Shown here one piece after another: positions 10,296 to 19,103 of a DNA stretch of 34,517 nt. Source of the DNA: Nemertoderma westbladi (Eukaryota; Xenacoelomorpha; Nemertodermatida; Nemertodermatidae). Made by a program: the position numbers and the translations under genes. The stretch's first letter is position 1, and each line of letters begins with the position of its first letter. Where the stretch lies: NCBI GenBank assembly GCA_032718475.1, contig JAUCBJ010005655.1:1-34517 (forward strand). Reading direction: 5' to 3'. Below the pieces are notes generated by a model. It saw nothing but the letters and a program-made list of their open reading frames with translations, did not search any database and was not told the DNA's origin.

Positions 10296-11154
10296 ACCGG
10301 TATGTTTGGTACTGGGGTTGATGTTAATATGTTGGGGCCCATGCACCTATCCGCAATAATTCCCCCCTCCCCTGGGTATATGTTATGTCCCTGCATGCTG
10401 TAGTCATACTGCTGTGCTGGTACCGGTATAGGCCTATCAGCTTCTGGCCTACTCGCCAGTATGTATTCCGCGACTTCCGGGTTTAATCCCGTTGTCCACG
10501 CCATCCTATCGCCTACATTGCCTCTCTCAGCATGGCCTATGGTATGTGCAGTAAGGCCTACAGTATGTCCTACAGTCTGCATGTGTTGTTCGGGATCGAA
10601 GTTTATTCTTCTCGAATAATCCTCCCCGCGGCTACCGTATTCTCGATCGATAGGTGTATTCCGTCGGAAAGTTTCTCTTCGACCCCCCTCTCTACTGTTC
10701 TCATCTTCGTACCGGTACATCGCGTACCCCTCTCTCGGCGCGTAGTGCGCCTCGCCGGGTCGCATCTCTCCGGGGCGACGGCAATCTCCCGGAGTCCGAC
10801 CCCACTGACTCTCTGTTCTCATCTCGACCACCGACGGCTCGCTATCCGTCCTCGCTCTTCTGTCGTTCGCGGCGATACCTCTACTACTATCTTCTCTTCT
10901 TCTCCTTTCAGTGGAGTATTCCCGCTCGTGAGATCTCTCGTCGACCTCCCGGTTAAACCCCACTGTTCTTCTTCCCTCTTCTGATCGGGCTCGACGCTTC
11001 ATCCGCCCTCTCACGACGTCAACCTGTCTCTCTCTACTCGGTCGCACGCCGCTGGGGATACTCGCAATCCCCCTATTACTTTCCGTCGCCAGTTGTTGCG
11101 GTTTACCTATTTTGGCCCTCGCATTATCCGCTGACGGCTGTGGGGCATTCTCTG

Positions 11155-11216
11155 CCCCCCCCCCCCTTTCGCCGCTAACTCGCTGTTGTGGGGCCCCTGT
11201 AGCCCCCCCCCCCCCC
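11155..11216 (-). repeat. Two poly-C tracts, 12 and 14 nt
   Basis: Twelve C at 11155-11166 and fourteen C at 11203-11216 (poly-G in the coding sense). The gag changes phase at one of them, but both phases are open between the two tracts, so the exact site cannot be decided. Confidence 0.8.
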
Positions 11217-11340
11217 ACTCACCACATCTAACTTCGCTATCCCTCACTACGCTACTATATCCCTCTTTAGTCGACACATCAACCCTATCGCGGTCGGGTC
11301 TATTCACCCCCGCCTCTCTCTCTGCTATTGCGTGGCCTAC

Positions 11341-12000
11341 CAGGCCCTCTGCTCCCTGCCCACCGACCATGCGGCCTACCAGGCCCTCGCTGGGTCCATC
11401 CAACCCAGCCACTCCCTGCCTACCAACTACGTGGCCTACCAGGCCCTCGCTGGGTCCATCCAACCCAGCCACTCAATGCCTACCAACTACGTGGCCTACC
11501 AGGCCCTCGCTGGGTCCATCCAACCCAGCCACTCCCTGCCTACCAACTACGTGGCCTACCAGGCCCTCGCCGGGTCTACCTAACCCAGCCACTCCCTGCC
11601 TACCAACTACGTGGCCTACCAGGCCCTCGCCGGGTCCATCCAACCCAGCCACTCCCTGCCTACCAACTACGTGGCCTACCAGGCCCTCGCTGGGTCCATC
11701 CAACCCAGCCACTCCCTGCCTACCAACTACGTGGCCTACCAGGCCCTCGCTGGGTCCATCCAACCCAGCCACTCAATGCCTACCAACTACGTGGCCTACC
11801 AGGCCCTCGCTGGGTCCATCCAACCCAGCCACTCCCTGCCTACCAACTACGTGGCCTACCAGGCCCTCGCCGGGTCTACCTAACCCAGCCACTCCCTGCC
11901 TACCAACTACGTGGCCTACCAGGCCCTCGCCGGGTCCATCCAACCCAGCCACTCCCTGCCTACCAACTACGTGGCCTACCTGGGCCCCATCTGTCTGGCC
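11341..12000 (-). repeat. 60-bp coding minisatellite, 11 copies, with a 300-bp higher-order duplication
   Basis: Eleven near-identical 60-bp units. In the gag sense each encodes 20 residues rich in Gly and Val. Unit variants fall in the same order twice: 11401-11700 and 11701-11980 match base for base, including the CAATG variant (11474, 11774) and the TCTACCTAACC variant (11575, 11875). The array thus grew last by copying a five-unit block. Because 60 is divisible by three, all phases stay open, which also creates a long plus-strand open frame. Confidence 0.95.
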
Positions 12001-12605
12001 ATACACGCCCGACGTGTTTACATTAATAGCACCCGTATTGGGAACGGAATTAACTTGTTCGTTCGAAATAAAATCATTTGAATTATCTTGTAAATTCGGG
12101 CTTGGCTCATTAATTAAATTATTTGAATTATTATTATTTTGATTATTTGGATTATTTTGTGTAGCTACATTAATGTTAGGATTATATTCTACATTAATAT
12201 TAAGATTGTTCTGATTTAAATTTAAATTACTACCACCAGGGAAAGTATTTTCTGCAATAAAGGTTTGATTAGAATTATCCCATATGATACTATTAATATT
12301 AACCACGTCTACTGTACCATTAACATTATTACCCCCCCCGCCCGTACGGTCACACCAGTTTTGGGTCTGTCGTGCGGTCCCTGTAAGTGGGGTATTAATA
12401 AATGTATCCACGGCCCCTGGCTCCTCTAAAATACTCGAGCCTGTCTCGCTCTCAGACGCCCCCGCCCGCACCAGTTGCAGCTCGTGCGCGCGTCTAACCC
12501 TATGTTCCCCAAGCTCACTTTGGCGTCTCTTTAATTCCTCGTGGTCTCGCTCGGCTCCTGCCATTCTCCTCTCACACTCCCGCGTGTCCCGCTCAGCCAA
12601 CTCTA

Positions 12606-13589
12606 CTACTTTCCTAGCACTCTCCCTTCGCCTCGCTTCACGCTCCTTACGTTCACTTTCCTTTCTCGCCTCATGCTCCTTGCGTTCCGCCTCACGCTCT
12701 TTGCGTTCCTTTTCCTCCCTTGCCTCACGCTCCTTGCGTGCCCTTTCTTCTCTCGCCTCATGTTCCTTACGTTCCGCCTCGCGCTCTTTGCGTTCCCTTT
12801 CCTCTCTCGCCTCACGCTCCTTGCGTTCCCTTTCCTCTCTCTCGCCTCACGCTCCTTGCGTTCCCTTTCCTCTCTCGCCTCACGTTCCCTACACTCCTTT
12901 TCCTCTATTTCCTCACACTCCCTAAGGCCTCTCAAAGCCCTTTCGGCCCTCTCTCCGGTTTCTCTAATCAATGCCGCTTCCCTCTCTAGCCGCATTCTCC
13001 CCTCCTCTAGCCGTTTATCCATTTCCCTTTGACCTTTCTCTATCAGCTCGAGACGGTACGCGGCACCTGCCTCTCTCACCCGTCTTTCTTTCGCGGAGGA
13101 TGTAGCAGACTTATCGGTTACGACGGACTCCCTCCGCCTTCCCGATCTACTAGCTTTCCCCCTCCTCCCGGAACTCCCTCCGACCGACGAGGCCGAATCC
13201 TCGGGGTTAACCTCGGATTCGCCCCCTTCAGGTCTGTTCCAACCCATTAATTTTATACCCCGGGCATCGATTAAATATGGCCCTATGTACACTACACTAG
13301 GTTGTATACCCCCATGCCGCCATGAGTCATACAGTTCCTCGGCAACCTTTCTCGCTCTCTCCTCGGCCAATTCTCTCTGCCCGAAACGCATTAGGTAGTA
13401 TAAATGTCTGTCCGACTTACCTAGTCCTGACTTCAGTTTTACCTCGTCTATCGTTTTCCCCTTTCTGGCCTTCTCTAGTAGTCTCCGGGTCGCGTTGTAG
13501 GCCCGTCGAAGTCGCTCAGAAACCCCGACGTCCTCGTCGCCGACCCCTCGTCCGTCTCTCCGGGTTCGACGTCGTACCGGCGGCCCCAC
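12606..13589 (-). pseudogene. Gag segment: unknown globular region and start of coiled coil
   Basis: A 327-codon open frame. Its first ~100 residues are non-repetitive and fold-like: VSERLRRAYNATRRLLEKA, then SDRHLYYLMRFGQRELAEER, then VYIGPYLIDARGIKLMG. I do not recognise this region. A Ser/Arg/Gly linker follows, then a long Arg/Glu coiled coil. The last ~80 residues are out of phase: an extra CT dinucleotide near 12840 turns the acidic/basic 11-residue repeat into an Arg/Ser/Asn-rich shadow. The GTG initial codon is not a real start; the phase continues that of the next segment upstream once the 23-bp duplication is allowed for. Confidence 0.6.
12630..12920 (-). repeat. 33-bp (11-residue) coiled-coil coding repeat with CT slippage
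   Basis: Imperfect 33-bp units built on CTCACGCTCCTTGCGTTCC and TTTCCTCTCTCGCC encode Arg/Glu/Lys/Ala 11-mers, typical of long charged coiled coils. The copy ending near 12842 has CCTCTCTCTCGCC where its neighbours have CCTCTCTCGCC. This two-base gain breaks the phase. Confidence 0.85.
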
Positions 13590-14032
13590 CGTCGCCGTTT
13601 CGGCGGGCCGTCCGTCGCCGTTTCGGCGGGCCGTCCGTCGCCCTCGGCCTGTGGCTGGCCGGCGACATTGGTATCGACACCTCCGTCGTCTCTCCGGGTC
13701 CTTCCTCGTACCGTCGGCCCTTCCGTCGTCATCTCGGTGGGCCGTTCGTCGCTCTCGGCCTGTAGCTGGCCGGCGACATCGGTGCGTCGACCCTCTTCCC
13801 GTGTCGACTCGTCTCCTTCTCCCTCGAGCCCGCTCTCTCTGTCCTCCGACTCGACTCCCCCTCCTCTCGACTCGGCTTCTGACTCCAGACGGTCTCCCTC
13901 GTCTTGAACTTCCAGGTCGCCCGTTATCGATGGCTCCGGCGTCGTAGGCCTATACCACCTGGTCGCGGCCTCGCGGATCGTTTGTTCTTCGTCCGGGGTC
14001 CGCGTCGGTGTTATTTCTCCCGACTGACTCAT
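13475..14032 (-). pseudogene. Gag N-terminus, acidic, frame-shifted by a 23-bp duplication
   Basis: The 185-codon frame opens with an ATG at 14032 (MSQSGEITPTRTPDEEQTIR). It is the most upstream Met of the long gag and its likely start. It is strongly acidic and disordered (Glu, Asp, Arg, Gly, Ser) and carries an internal repeat of the kind VAGQxQAExDxRP. The native phase probably leaves this frame at the 13591-13636 duplication; the last ~40 residues before the stop at 13475 are then an artefact of that shift. Confidence 0.6.
13591..13636 (-). repeat. 23-bp perfect tandem duplication
   Basis: Two identical 23-bp units, 13591-13613 and 13614-13636, each starting GTCGCCGTTTCGGCGGGCC. Since 23 is not a multiple of three, the second copy shifts the gag phase. 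With one copy, the frame that starts at 14032 would continue in the phase of the 12606-13589 segment. Confidence 0.9.
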
Positions 14033-14585
14033 CTTTCTTTATCTCTAAATTGGTCGCTGATGATTACAGAGTTTATCTAGGGCGGCAGCTGATTTAGTTA
14101 CTGTGACGGGATCCAAGAGGGATACCGGTTTATCCGGTTTTAGTTCACGCGTCCCCGCCGTGTATAAAGAGTGAATAAGTTCGTGCTGTTTGTCGTGTAT
14201 AATATGATATGCAGGTATAGATATAGATATAGATATATTGTCGTATACGGAAGGCGGGATACGGTAACTAAAGTCCCGGTCCTTCCCTAGCTAAACTATT
14301 GTAACCTAATCTAGCACCGGTAATGCACTGAGATAACTGAACTGATATGATTACAGGTTACTGGTTATATTGCACGGTGGCCTTATTGCTACTCAATCGA
14401 TGCCTTTCCCCCCTCTGATTGGTTGATACCCTTGTTGGCGCCCTTTGGAGTGTTCCCGTTCATTCCACCTATTCTCTCTGGGTTAGGGGTTTGGCCCCTG
14501 ACCCTCATTGTGTGCTTCTCCTTCCCATTCTCATTGGGATGGCACGAGTTGGTTAATTACCCAATCTCGTGGCTCCCAATATTGC
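14033..14585. other. Non-coding region upstream of the gag start
   Basis: This should be the leader, and perhaps the 5' LTR, of the minus-strand element. A (TATAGA)n microsatellite lies at about 14215-14238. The 14400-14560 part is CT-rich, with TTGGTTGATACCC and CCAATCTCG. I could not assign LTR ends, a primer binding site or a TATA box with confidence. Confidence 0.35.
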
Positions 14586-14920
14586 TTATCGGCTTATAAC
14601 TTTATGGGGTGTTAGCGGGATTGAATAAGCTAACATATTTTCTATTAATAAAAAAAGGATTAGTACACCAATTTTCGTCCAGCAAATAAGCATTCTTAAA
14701 GGTGTTGTGCTTCCCAATTTTGTGCCAAAATTTGTTTGTTTTAAAGAGCCTCGTGGCAAACGCTCACGTCCATGAGTAGTGCTTGGTAATTTTCTGGCGA
14801 TAAATATCAAAGCTAAAATACTCAGTTTTTTCTCAAAGTGCTGGGTTACGAAAGGGGTAGAATATTCCGAATTTATACTTCCGAAAATTCCTTGCAAGTA
14901 TAAATATGAATATTCTATGT

Positions 14921-15091
14921 TTCAAAGAGATCTTTAGATTAAATCCTGATGCCGTTGAATTTCTCTAAAATGTTGTTGGAGCTGCCATTGACACGCCAAC
15001 AAACCGTAATCACTCGCTTTCAGTAAAGGAACAAATTCTAACTGTTCTTAGATTTTATGCATTGAATGGTGAAAACAACTTTAGACTTTAA
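14921..15091 (+). pseudogene. Harbinger/PIF-like transposase fragment
   Basis: Plus-strand reading gives FKEIFRLNPDAVEFL, a TAA at 14966-14968, then TPTNRNHSLSVKEQILTVLRF. This matches the start of HARBI1-type transposases, where an FRL-P-V-L motif precedes R-(N/L)-x-LS-(x)-QIL-x-LRF. The stop, a second TAA at 15089-15091 and the missing DDE part show it is dead. The 14586-14900 stretch beside it has a 103-codon minus-strand open frame with no recognisable feature and is probably part of the same decayed element. Confidence 0.6.
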
Positions 15092-15107
15092 ACAACTTTT
15101 ACAACCC

Positions 15108-15246
15108 CGGGGGGCAATTGTCCGGAGGGCAATTGTCCGGGGGCAATTGTCCTGGGGGCAATTGTCCGGGAGGTAATTGTCCTCGGGGGACAATTTTCCG
15201 GGGGGCAATTGTCCTCGGGGGCAATTGTCCGGGGGGCAATTGTCCT
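15108..15246. repeat. G-rich minisatellite with CAATTG core, 9 units of 14-17 bp
   Basis: Nine units of the form GGGGGGCAATTGTCC, with small changes in the G run and one CAATTTTCC variant. The CAATTG core is palindromic and the unit nearly so, so the array can fold. The open frames crossing it on both strands are translations of the repeat. Confidence 0.9.
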
Positions 15247-15249
15247 AGT

Positions 15250-16390
15250 TCCGGAAATAATATTGGCGTACTTATAATTCAATGTTTTAAGTTCAGTTTC
15301 AGCTTTGGTGTATTTTCCGAAAGGCCCTAATTTCGGTGCACCAAAAGTGAGCTACCACTAGGTAGTCATATCCTAGTCTGAAAAACCTACTACAGCAAGC
15401 CAACAAAGCCAAACTAGAAGTTATTAAAATAACACAAATTTAGAAATTTTGTCATGGGACTACTTCTATTTTTCGTGAAAATTCTGATACCCAGCTTACG
15501 GAATTTTCATTTTTTAAGATTTTGAACTGTTCTTCCATTATTTTCTGTTGCCACAGCCCAAATTTTATAGGATATCATTGCTGCGCCACTGCTGCTAATG
15601 GTTTATACACCCCAGTGGTAATAGGGTTAAATAATGTACGTGTTCTGTATATAGGCCTACGGTATACAGTACAACTCGGCAATAATATACGGTAGGCAAT
15701 ATATTTAATAGTTAATAAGCGATGCAAAATGCCAACCCTAACAAACAGAGTGATATAAAACGTACTAATATCCATCCTTTCTTCTTCAATTTAATACTAT
15801 AGCAATAATAAAATCTAATTTTTGTAGTCACCCACAGTACAGCAATAATAAAATCTCAAATATTATTATGACTTATTCAGCTGAATGTAGTGTGATTTTA
15901 GAATTTAGTGATCATGGCTAATATTACATGTCCTTGTCACATAAAATGTCTAGGTGATGGCGATAATGGCGATAGTTCCAGAACACACGGTATTTATTTT
16001 TCATAGGGAACTTTATGTAAAATATATCCAACCAACAACAATACCGACCACTATCATACGTATACAGTAAAGTACGTCTTCTAATGTCCACCTATTATAT
16101 CTACTGATATGTTTATTCTGCTATTTTCACGTATATAATTTGTTCAAAAGTATGATGGTTCTTCAATTTATCGATAGCTAGTGATATTTTCATCATTGCT
16201 GGTGTTTTGCGGGTACTAGTGTGTTAAAAAAAGGTGTGTAAATGTTAGTTTATTGGTTAATTTGGCAACAGAGTTTCTGTTAGCACTTTAATTAAAAAAA
16301 CCTGCGTTAGCGTGCTGAGGAATCTGTATACATGTTTGTGTTTGACTGTGTGCCTAATTTAGAGTAGTAACATCCTAAGAATACCTTTCT
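15250..16390. other. Non-coding, AT-rich; nothing recognised
   Basis: Low-GC sequence with short A/T runs and a GGCCTACGGTATACAG segment near 15655. No coding sequence, RNA gene or repeat array could be supported on either strand. Confidence 0.5.
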
Positions 16391-16396
16391 CCATAC

Positions 16397-16529
16397 TTCT
16401 TCTTAACAAATTTGGTTGGAAATGCCCTGGAGCCTTTTTATATCAAAAAGGCAAAAAAAAACCCTTTTTTGGGGCCTTTTTGATCTAAAAAGGCTCCAGA
16501 GCATTTGAGGCAAAATTTGTTAAGAAGAA
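16397..16529. repeat. Long imperfect inverted repeat (two 56-nt arms, 21-nt loop)
   Basis: Left arm 16397-16452 and right arm 16474-16529 are reverse complements at roughly 85% of positions. Both arms include TTCTTCTTAACAAATTT and GGAGCCTTTTT. It could be a foldback or MITE-type element, or give a hairpin transcript. The surrounding 16530-16770 is AT-rich without genes. Confidence 0.75.
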
Positions 16530-16779
16530 TTGGATGCAGGGTTCTTCCGAACCTATAATCCAAATTTCGACAAATTTCAACAAATATTGGTGGAGAAATG
16601 GCCCTTGCCGCAAAAAGGGCCTTTTGGCTTTTACGGAGTCATTTTGAGGCCAATTTTAAAAATATTTGCTTTGGCTATTCTCAGATAGTCCAGACGATGT
16701 TTAGTAGCAGAAAAAATAATTTTCACCCAATTTTATGGTCCAGAGACACAAAAATGTGAGGCTCAATTTGGGGGTGCTA

Positions 16780-16798
16780 CCCCCCCCCCCCCCCCCCC
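16780..16798. repeat. 19-nt poly-C tract
   Basis: Nineteen consecutive C residues, directly followed by AATTAAAGCAATTGTCCCG, which resembles the unit of the 15108-15246 minisatellite. Confidence 0.9.
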
Positions 16799-16829
16799 AA
16801 TTAAAGCAATTGTCCCGAAACGTAAACTG

Positions 16830-16915
16830 CCCTGGTTCCCATGCCGGGTTTGAACCCACAACCTCTGCAGTGATGGGAATTTAATGTAACTGATTTAACT
16901 ACTGGTACAACGACA
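16830..16915 (-). repeat. tRNA-like pol III promoter sequence (SINE head or tRNA relic)
   Basis: On the minus strand an A-box-like TAGTTAAATCAG is followed by the B box GGTTCAAACCC inside GTGGGTTCAAACCCGGC. The spacing is tRNA-like, but a clean acceptor stem and anticodon arm cannot be built. It is therefore more likely a SINE head or pseudogene than a working tRNA. Confidence 0.5.
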
Positions 16916-17113
16916 AAGGCCTAGGAATGGGTTTTTGCAATTAGTTTCATCGATCAATACAATAATTATTTCTAATGATATACTGCAGATTGTAATGAAA
17001 ATTGTTTTATCCTACAAATTCACATTAAAATATTTTCAAGCAAAAAATATTTTTCACAGAAAAATTAAAAAAAATGATTATCTGATGGTTTTAAATGGTA
17101 TAATACTTCCTAC

Positions 17114-17184
17114 TCTGTGATAGAAGCCGAAACCGGAGGCGACCCTAAGGCTCTATAGCTGCTACCCGAAGGTAGGGGTGGTTG
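17114..17184 (-). mobile_element. SINE 3' tail fragment
   Basis: The reverse complement reads ACCCCTACCTTCGGGTAGCAG and then GGGTCGCCTCCGGTTTCGGC. It matches the tail of the complete SINE at 22221-22480 (22398-22465) apart from a small internal deletion. It is a 5'-truncated or decayed copy of that family. Confidence 0.75.
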
Positions 17185-17189
17185 CAGGA

Positions 17190-17810
17190 CAATGCTGTAT
17201 TGGGAAGATTTGAAATCTTTTTACCCCAGAATTATATTTTTCGTTTTTATTTTTCACTCATGTACCAGTTTCTCTGGAAATTGCATGAAATTGTCAGCAT
17301 ATATTCTTCTACTAATCCATTATATCTGGAACCACAACTTAGACATGTCGGTTAGAGATTGTAAAAGGTGCATTATAAAAAAACGGCCAAAATATGTGTT
17401 TTCAATTTTTAAATTGACATTTTTCATTTTGAAAATTTCTGATGACTTAAATGGCTTTTTTTATTTTATTTGGTTCCACGTTTGAGACACGCGCTACATT
17501 AATTCCCATAAAAATTTCAAGCCATTCTGTTGAATCAATTACTCAGAAATGGTACATATAAGCTTTATAGTCCAATGTATTGACATTTACGTGCCTCAAG
17601 TATAATATCCTACGTATCTCTAATAACAGCAGACCTACCGGCCCCAAGTATGTTAGAGTAAAACAGGAGGGAGGTACAAATAAATAAATATTCAGCTCAA
17701 GTATTGCTGCCAGGTGATATTAATAAATGAATTGGCGTTGAGCTGTTAATGCAACTGTAATTAATGATGTAATATTATGGTTTTGTTCAGAAATGGAAAA
17801 AATTAGGAAG
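17190..17810. other. Non-coding; nothing recognised
   Basis: AT-rich sequence with a 97-codon plus-strand open frame (17192-17485) of Phe/Ile/Tyr/Lys-rich composition, as expected from AT-rich DNA by chance. No motif supports a gene. Confidence 0.5.
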
Positions 17811-17811
17811 C

Positions 17812-17885
17812 AAGCACCGGGGGTTGAACCAGCGCCTTAGCTAAGGTTGAATTATGCAACCGGGTCCCGGTCTACAACATCAAGT
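17812..17885 (-). repeat. tRNA-like B-box sequence
   Basis: The minus strand contains GGTTCAACCCCCGG, a good B box, preceded by TTAGCTAAGGCGCTGG. The upstream half is not tRNA-like enough to call a tRNA. Probably a SINE head relic. Confidence 0.4.
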
Positions 17886-18472
17886 CAAGTAAATAAAGTT
17901 AGTTAAGTCATTGCAACTATAATTTATTAATTTATATTGTAAATATTAACCAAACATAAACCAATAACCATATAACATCTAAACTGGTAACATATAGCAG
18001 TTGTGTTTAATGAATCATATACTGTAGAACTGTAGACCAAGGTACAGTATCTCTTCTACGACTCATTGGGAATTCAAACTGCAAAATAAAAAAGTTAAAG
18101 TATATAATTTTATAATAAATAAAACTTTAACATATTTATTCAGGAACTACATAGTATTATTAATCAGGAACTTTTCACCAAAATATATCATATCGTGTAT
18201 TATTTATTTAATTGCCATAGGCCTATAGAAATGTTATACGAGATACTTTAAAGCAACCATATAGCAGAATATTTCATAGAGATGGTGATGGAGGTCATTA
18301 GGAATTTAGTGAAATAAAATTAAATGTTTCGTATTAAATTTTTTTACACATTGCCTTTCCTATCCGCGGTAAGTGGTTTTACTCAGTAGAAAAAAAAATT
18401 AATTTTATAATTAAATGTAAAAGTTAGTTTCCAACGCTATTCTATTGAAATTATTAAGAAATTTTAAATAAA
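17886..18472. other. Non-coding flank, perhaps 3' UTR of the fibrinogen-domain gene
   Basis: Very AT-rich. A minus-strand AATAAA (TTTATT at 18135-18140) is a possible poly(A) signal for the gene ending at 18486. No other gene is seen. Confidence 0.3.
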
Positions 18473-18485
18473 ACTTACAGTTTTA

Positions 18486-19103
18486 CTAAATCGAAATCGT
18501 CATTTCAACTCGAGAAGCCGGTTGATCATAAGTAAAATCAACCCAAAAAATTCCTTTCTTATACTCCCCACCGTATTCTCCGTTCAAGTTACTGACCGCG
18601 CAATTTCTGTACCACCACCCTCCAGTACATTCAACGGCGCAGTTGCCGGAGCTCCAATCATTATCGCGGTCCCGGGTGGTGAATTGCCGACCGTTATGAT
18701 AGTACAAGCAGTCACCAGCAGTACCATGGTAACCGGATACGTCTAGGCGATAATTATTTGCAGCTGAACCGATAGCGAATTTGTTGTATTCCGCGTATTT
18801 GTGTTCGTTGATGTATTCCGCCGGCTGGTGGGTTTGAAGATCCCATACATTTCCAGTGTACCACAAATCGATTCTCAACTTCACCCCCCCTAGACTCTCC
18901 CGGTGGATCGTCTCCAACCCTATCCAAAAATTAGTATTCAAGTAGCCAAATCCGTTAACATATTCGTTCCAGGTACGGTAAAAGTCAACAGATCCATCAA
19001 CTCTTTGTTGGATCTTCAAGGGGAGTACATGTATGTATCTTTTGTTTAACTTATATTGTCCAGTTTGTACGGTAGCCAGATCTACTTCTTGTTGGTCAGT
19101 TTC
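18486..19103 (-). CDS. Fibrinogen-related secreted protein, exon 2 (fibrinogen C-terminal domain)
   Basis: This exon joins exon 1 (19642-19746) in phase 0: acceptor TTTTAG just above 19103, first codons GAA ACT GAC, end at TAG 18488-18486. It encodes 205 residues of a fibrinogen-related domain: IQQRVDGSVDFYRTWNEYVN, then NFWIGLETIHR, the calcium-site segment TTRDRDND, the Cys pair region SGNCAVECTGGWWYRNC and SNLNGEY. Such domains in ficolins, tachylectins and FREPs bind acetylated or microbial sugars outside the cell. The N-terminal subdomain with its first disulfide and the GGGW signature is missing. In its place about 30 unrelated residues connect to exon 1, so the domain may be shortened. 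An extra Cys in AGDCLYY, where Ser or Ala is usual, could pair with that in VECTGG. A GTAAGT donor follows the stop by seven bases. Whether it is expressed is unknown. Confidence 0.8.
   Translation of the reverse strand, partial: ETDQQEVDLATVQTGQYKLNKRYIHVLPLKIQQRVDGSVDFYRTWNEYVNGFGYLNTNFWIGLETIHRESLGGVKLRIDLWYTGNVWDLQTHQPAEYINEHKYAEYNKFAIGSAANNYRLDVSGYHGTAGDCLYYHNGRQFTTRDRDNDWSSGNCAVECTGGWWYRNCAVSNLNGEYGGEYKKGIFWVDFTYDQPASRVEMTISI

Larger units (their letters stand above)
10274..11218 (-). pseudogene. Gag segment: Arg/Glu-rich region, frame-shifted from pol
   Basis: A 314-codon open frame in a different phase from the pol frame. It is rich in Arg, Glu and Ser (for example RRREDSSRGIAANDRRAR), then has a Tyr/Pro-rich tail with short Thr/His/Gly repeats. 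It ends at a TGA 3' of the 13-nt poly-C tract (poly-G in sense), beyond which the adjacent pol frame carries on without interruption. The composition suggests a disordered nucleic-acid-binding segment of Gag. The initial Met is internal; this is not a separate gene. Confidence 0.6.
11107..12842 (-). pseudogene. Gag segment: coiled coil, Asn-rich block and Gly repeats, with in-frame stops
   Basis: One reading phase from about 12842 to 11107. It encodes 11-residue Arg/Glu/Lys repeats to ~12610, then RRQSELGEHRVRRAHE, then an Asn-rich low-complexity block (about 12350-12005, runs such as NNPNNQNNNNSNN). Next come 20-residue units of the type VGHVVGRQGVAGLDGPSEGL (12000-11341) and a short tail. 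TGA stops at 11773-11775 and 11473-11475 arise from one variant repeat unit present twice. This phase is lost upstream at an extra CT near 12840 and downstream at the poly-C tracts at 11203-11216 or 11155-11166. Confidence 0.6.
6031..14032 (-). mobile_element. Large BEL/Pao LTR-retroelement interior (gag broken, pol open, integrase missing)
   Basis: Minus-strand coding interior of about 8 kb. The order from its 5' end (14032) is: acidic N-terminus, unknown globular region, Arg/Glu coiled-coil repeats, Asn-rich block, 20-residue Gly repeats, Arg-rich region, DUF1759-type gag core, zinc knuckle, retropepsin, RT, RNase H. The gag-to-pol order and the Pao-type RT identify the superfamily. No flanking LTR pair was found by eye, so the true ends are unknown. 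The gag part changes frame several times, always in repetitive DNA; the pol part is intact. Confidence 0.8.

Noticed and set aside
11186-12142. A 318-codon plus-strand open frame with Pro/Thr/Trp repeats
   Set aside because: It is the opposite strand of the 60-bp gag minisatellite. The period is divisible by three, so every phase is kept open. The poly-C tract and flanks encode gag on the minus strand.
12284-13032. Plus-strand frames rich in Leu/Ser/Arg (213 and 163 codons)
   Set aside because: They are antisense translations of the Arg/Glu coiled-coil repeat; no independent support.
14586-14897. A 103-codon minus-strand gene
   Set aside because: No motif, no start context and a composition typical of AT-rich DNA; it sits beside a Harbinger relic on the other strand.
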